Assembly (NCBI GenBank): GCA_024698345.1
Contig: JAILRH010000220.1
Location: forward strand, 1 to 42,058
Direction of reading: 5' to 3'
From: Lachnospiraceae bacterium
GTDB lineage: Bacteria > Bacillota > Clostridia > Lachnospirales > Lachnospiraceae
Length of the DNA stretch: 42,058 bases
Part shown: in pieces, positions 41,861 through 42,058 of the stretch
How positions within the stretch are numbered: the stretch's first letter is position 1
Layout: each line of letters begins with the position of its first letter
Made by a program: the position numbers and the translations under genes
The notes under the pieces: model-generated
Seen by the model: the letters and a program-made list of their open reading frames with translations, nothing else
The model's database searches: none
Told to the model about the DNA's origin: nothing

Positions 41861-42058
41861 ATATTTTGTTCTTAACAATTATTAGCATTTTTAAAAAAGT
41901 CAGAAAATTTGAGGGCCAAAAATTGAGTTGAAAGGTAGTTAGTTAATAAATGATATTCGAAATACAATGAGGCGTTTTAAGTAGTGATTAATATCTAATC
42001 TGCAATATAAAATCCTCCATCCCAAGAGCATGCATCCAAAATTACTTCCTGTATTTCA

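Noticed and set aside
41995..42058. Possible 3' end of a minus-strand gene running in from the right
   Set aside because: One frame is open for 20 codons to a TAG, but that length is expected by chance and no terminator follows on that strand.

Overview
The window looks like a chromosomal segment of a low-GC Firmicute, most likely Lachnospiraceae (Lachnospira/Eubacterium/Butyrivibrio type). This rests on the AT-rich codon use, strong AGGAGG-type ribosome binding sites, the style of the secreted Ig-like/LRR proteins and the clostridial-type end of an IS200/IS605 element. The family assignment is inference; no rRNA or other species marker is present. No intact transposase, integrase, CRISPR array or complete tRNA was seen. 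REGION 1 (1-310) is a 54-bp tandem repeat array that abruptly reverses orientation and so forms a perfect inverted repeat with 90-bp arms, followed by a short dispersed repeat. REGION 2 (501-15301, minus strand) is a large cell-surface glycopolymer locus. It is read from a membrane-anchored initiating sugar-phosphate transferase (13742-15301) through a GT2, a glycerophosphotransferase, a glycerophosphotransferase-GT4 fusion, TagD (CDP-glycerol synthesis) and two tandem GT2-glycerophosphotransferase fusions. A membrane coiled-coil protein, a solute-binding/VWA protein and a TelA-family protein then follow. The products point to a glycerol-phosphate-containing capsule or teichoic-acid-like polymer; no flippase, ABC exporter or Wzy polymerase is in view. 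REGION 3 (15476-18986, plus strand) is divergent and encodes an LCP-family ligase, a MurG glycosyltransferase and a GtrA-like membrane protein, closed by a strong terminator at 19011-19049. REGION 4 (19122-27171, minus strand) is a second glycan operon with its own predicted promoter at 27218-27246. It runs DUF5662 protein, two GT2s with coiled-coil tails, a GT2, a glycosyltransferase with a repeat-built coiled coil, UDP-galactopyranose mutase, a rhomboid protease and a HIT hydrolase. UDP-galactofuranose is therefore a likely donor for a Galf-containing glycan. REGION 5 (27247-30840) holds two overlapping ATP-grasp ligase genes, a transposase-less IS200/IS605 remnant with an omega-RNA-like structured end, a small secreted or anchored protein on the plus strand, and a two-gene cassette of unknown small proteins. 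REGION 6 (31103-37187) has a secreted GH18 chitinase with beta/gamma-crystallin and ricin-type lectin modules, and a very large secreted Ig-like/LRR protein divergent from an AraC-family regulator. REGION 7 (37453-41606, minus strand) carries an AI-2E/PerM-family permease and a P-type calcium ATPase. The right end (41622-42058) has no convincing gene, only a possible decayed tRNA 3' fragment and a strong nested stem-loop terminator. Much of the window is thus devoted to building, attaching and modifying the cell envelope. Several envelope proteins carry in-frame tandem repeats (18, 42 and 54 bp units) that could vary in length between strains.
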